From the NCBI RefSeq assembly GCF_900142215.1, contig NZ_FRAC01000007.1, positions 124,001-188,000 of the forward strand: DNA of 64,000 bases. The letters are read 5' to 3'. Every line of letters begins with the position of its first letter. Position 1 is the first letter of the stretch. Below, in pieces: positions 63,141 to 64,000 of the stretch. The notes below the pieces were generated by a model. That model was not told the origin of the DNA and made no database searches. It saw nothing but the letters and a program-made list of their open reading frames with translations. A program made the position numbers and the translations under genes. This stretch comes from Anaerocolumna jejuensis DSM 15929 (lineage in GTDB: Bacteria; Bacillota; Clostridia; Lachnospirales; Lachnospiraceae).

Positions 63141-63590
63141 ATGGAAAATGCATTAAAAGGTCTAATACTGGCGGCTGGCGTTATCATAACCTGTTTGGTT
63201 GTAGGATTGGGATTTTACATAAGCCGTGAGGCAAATGCAGCAGCTACGAACGGTACAGGGCAGATAAGCCGTATGAACAAAGAATTTGCGGAATCCGACA
63301 AAGTTATGTATGACGGCCTTGATGTAACTGGCAGTGAGGTTATCAATGCAATCAATAAATTTAAGAATGAAGATATTGCAGTTAAGGTATCTACCAGGAA
63401 ATCTGTCGTTTATTATAACAGAATGCTAACTGATACCGATACGAAAATTGGAGATATCAGCGCCGCCTCAGTGAAGGACACCCAGACAATAACCAGTAAT
63501 TTTTATATTAACCAGAAGGCTCAGTTTACAGGAGCCATATTACGGGATGTCAACTCTACGATAATTGGAATATCCTTTACACAGAAGTAA
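63141..63590 (+). CDS. pilin-like protein of the Tad-like locus
   Basis: 149 aa. Short charged start MENALK, then a hydrophobic helix (residues 5-26), then AREANAAA-like SREANAAATNGTGQISRMNKEFAES. It has the size and layout of Flp-type or type IV pilin-like subunits, but not the GFTLIE motif. KSVVYYNRMLTDTDTKI and a beta-rich tail follow. Its place after the export ATPase and membrane platform, with strong hairpins behind it, suits an abundant exported subunit. Confidence 0.7.
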   Translation: MENALKGLILAAGVIITCLVVGLGFYISREANAAATNGTGQISRMNKEFAESDKVMYDGLDVTGSEVINAINKFKNEDIAVKVSTRKSVVYYNRMLTDTDTKIGDISAASVKDTQTITSNFYINQKAQFTGAILRDVNSTIIGISFTQK

Positions 63591-63696
63591 AATTTGCATC
63601 GGCACTGCAGCCTTATATTTGAAAGACAATATAAAAGCGCAGAAACATAACGAGAGTGTTATGTCTGGAGCAAAATAAATAATAGCAAATGAGGTT

Positions 63697-63729
63697 AAGT
63701 TTGAAAAATGCGTTGCATTTTACAAACTT
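63697..63729 (+). other. stem-loop after the pilin-like gene
   Basis: AAGTTTG (63697-63703) with CAAACTT (63723-63729) and inner AAAATGC/GCATTTT around a 3-nt loop, one A-A mismatch. It could be a terminator with a weak T-run or a message-stabilising stem. Confidence 0.6.
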
Positions 63730-63743
63730 TTCTATTAAAGCAG

Positions 63744-63765
63744 TATCGCAGACAAGTCTGCGATA
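63744..63765 (+). other. perfect 9-bp hairpin before the last gene
   Basis: TATCGCAGA (63744-63752), CAAG loop, TCTGCGATA (63757-63765). It ends just before the ribosome site of the gene at 63782 and may limit its translation or readthrough. Confidence 0.6.
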
Positions 63766-63781
63766 TGCATGGGGTATAAAT

Positions 63782-64000
63782 ATGGAACAGGTTAATAAAC
63801 TGTTAGAGCAGGCGGCATACGTGTTATTATTCTGCCTGGGTGTCAGCTTTTTATTGATAAGCTGCAAAAATATGGGAAACAGTATAGAGCTTCTGAAACA
63901 TTCCCTATTCAGGCAGAATGTGCTTAGACAGCAGGAGCTTTTAGAATATAAGGCAAAGGAGCATATATTAACAGCCACCAGGGCAGAGGTCATAGGATAT
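63782..64000 (+). CDS. partial membrane protein of the Tad-like locus
   Basis: 73 codons to the window edge, no stop. Starts MEQVNKLLEQAAYV, with a hydrophobic helix at about residues 11-27 and then a charged helical region (NVLRQQELLEYKAKEH). It follows the pilin-like gene and is probably a minor subunit or assembly protein. Family not recognised. Confidence 0.7.
   Translation, partial: MEQVNKLLEQAAYVLLFCLGVSFLLISCKNMGNSIELLKHSLFRQNVLRQQELLEYKAKEHILTATRAEVIGY

Overview
The window looks like a low-to-moderate GC chromosome of an anaerobic clostridial Firmicute, most likely a Lachnospiraceae relative (Lachnoclostridium or Anaerocolumna type). Grounds: strong AGGAGG-type ribosome sites, TTG/GTG starts, sigma-A promoters of the TTGACA-N17-TATAAT form, a T-box leader, a class 1B PyrK/PyrD pair, CD3324- and DUF6483-type proteins, and a Tad-like locus. 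The genus is inference. I saw no rRNA, tRNA, CRISPR array or complete insertion sequence.

1-9.9 kb: AT-rich accessory stretch of small independent genes (exported protein, methyltransferase, four GNAT acetyltransferases, flavodoxin-fold reductase, DUF4241 protein, XRE regulator) with a related hairpin repeat at three gene ends and two gene remnants, including a histidine phosphatase with an internal deletion. 9.9-13.4 kb: response regulator, sensor kinase and BcrA-type ABC exporter, resembling peptide-antibiotic resistance modules. 13.5-14.8 kb: a CD3324-like HTH domain fused to an APH-type kinase, followed by a 42-bp repeat array that folds into hairpins.

15.3-25 kb: an old-yellow-enzyme-type flavin/Fe-S reductase divergent from a TetR gene, with a 35-bp palindrome between their promoters; small DUF and HD proteins; a secreted lipase; a glycosyltransferase-TPR protein; an AraC regulator divergent from a sugar epimerase. 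25.7-31.3 kb: cold-shock protein, a three-gene sugar-oxidation operon (two Gfo/Idh/MocA enzymes and an epimerase), a DUF3298-like protein and small ORFs. Two copies of a MITE-like inverted repeat sit at 19.8 and 30.8 kb.

31.6-35.7 kb: a degenerate Nudix protein, pyrC-pyrF, then an ankyrin gene between gene fragments. 35.7-38.8 kb: a transsulfuration pair behind a T-box leader. 39-49.5 kb: an exported protein, an HExxH protein, and an IclR-controlled catabolic locus (aldolase, CUT1 importer, cytosolic sialidase-like propeller, broken nitroreductase, HxlR regulator, epimerase). 49.5-54.9 kb: aminopeptidase P, cyclophilin and pyrK-pyrD-pyrE, so the pyrimidine genes are split by about 18 kb.

55.2-64 kb: a Tad-like export/pilus locus: three MinD/TadZ-like proteins with degenerate P-loops, a CpaB/SAF protein, a TadA ATPase, a large TadB/TadC-type membrane protein, minisatellites, a pilin-like protein and a gene running off the end. 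This locus, the divergent palindrome, the MITE pair and the IclR operators are the most interesting parts.
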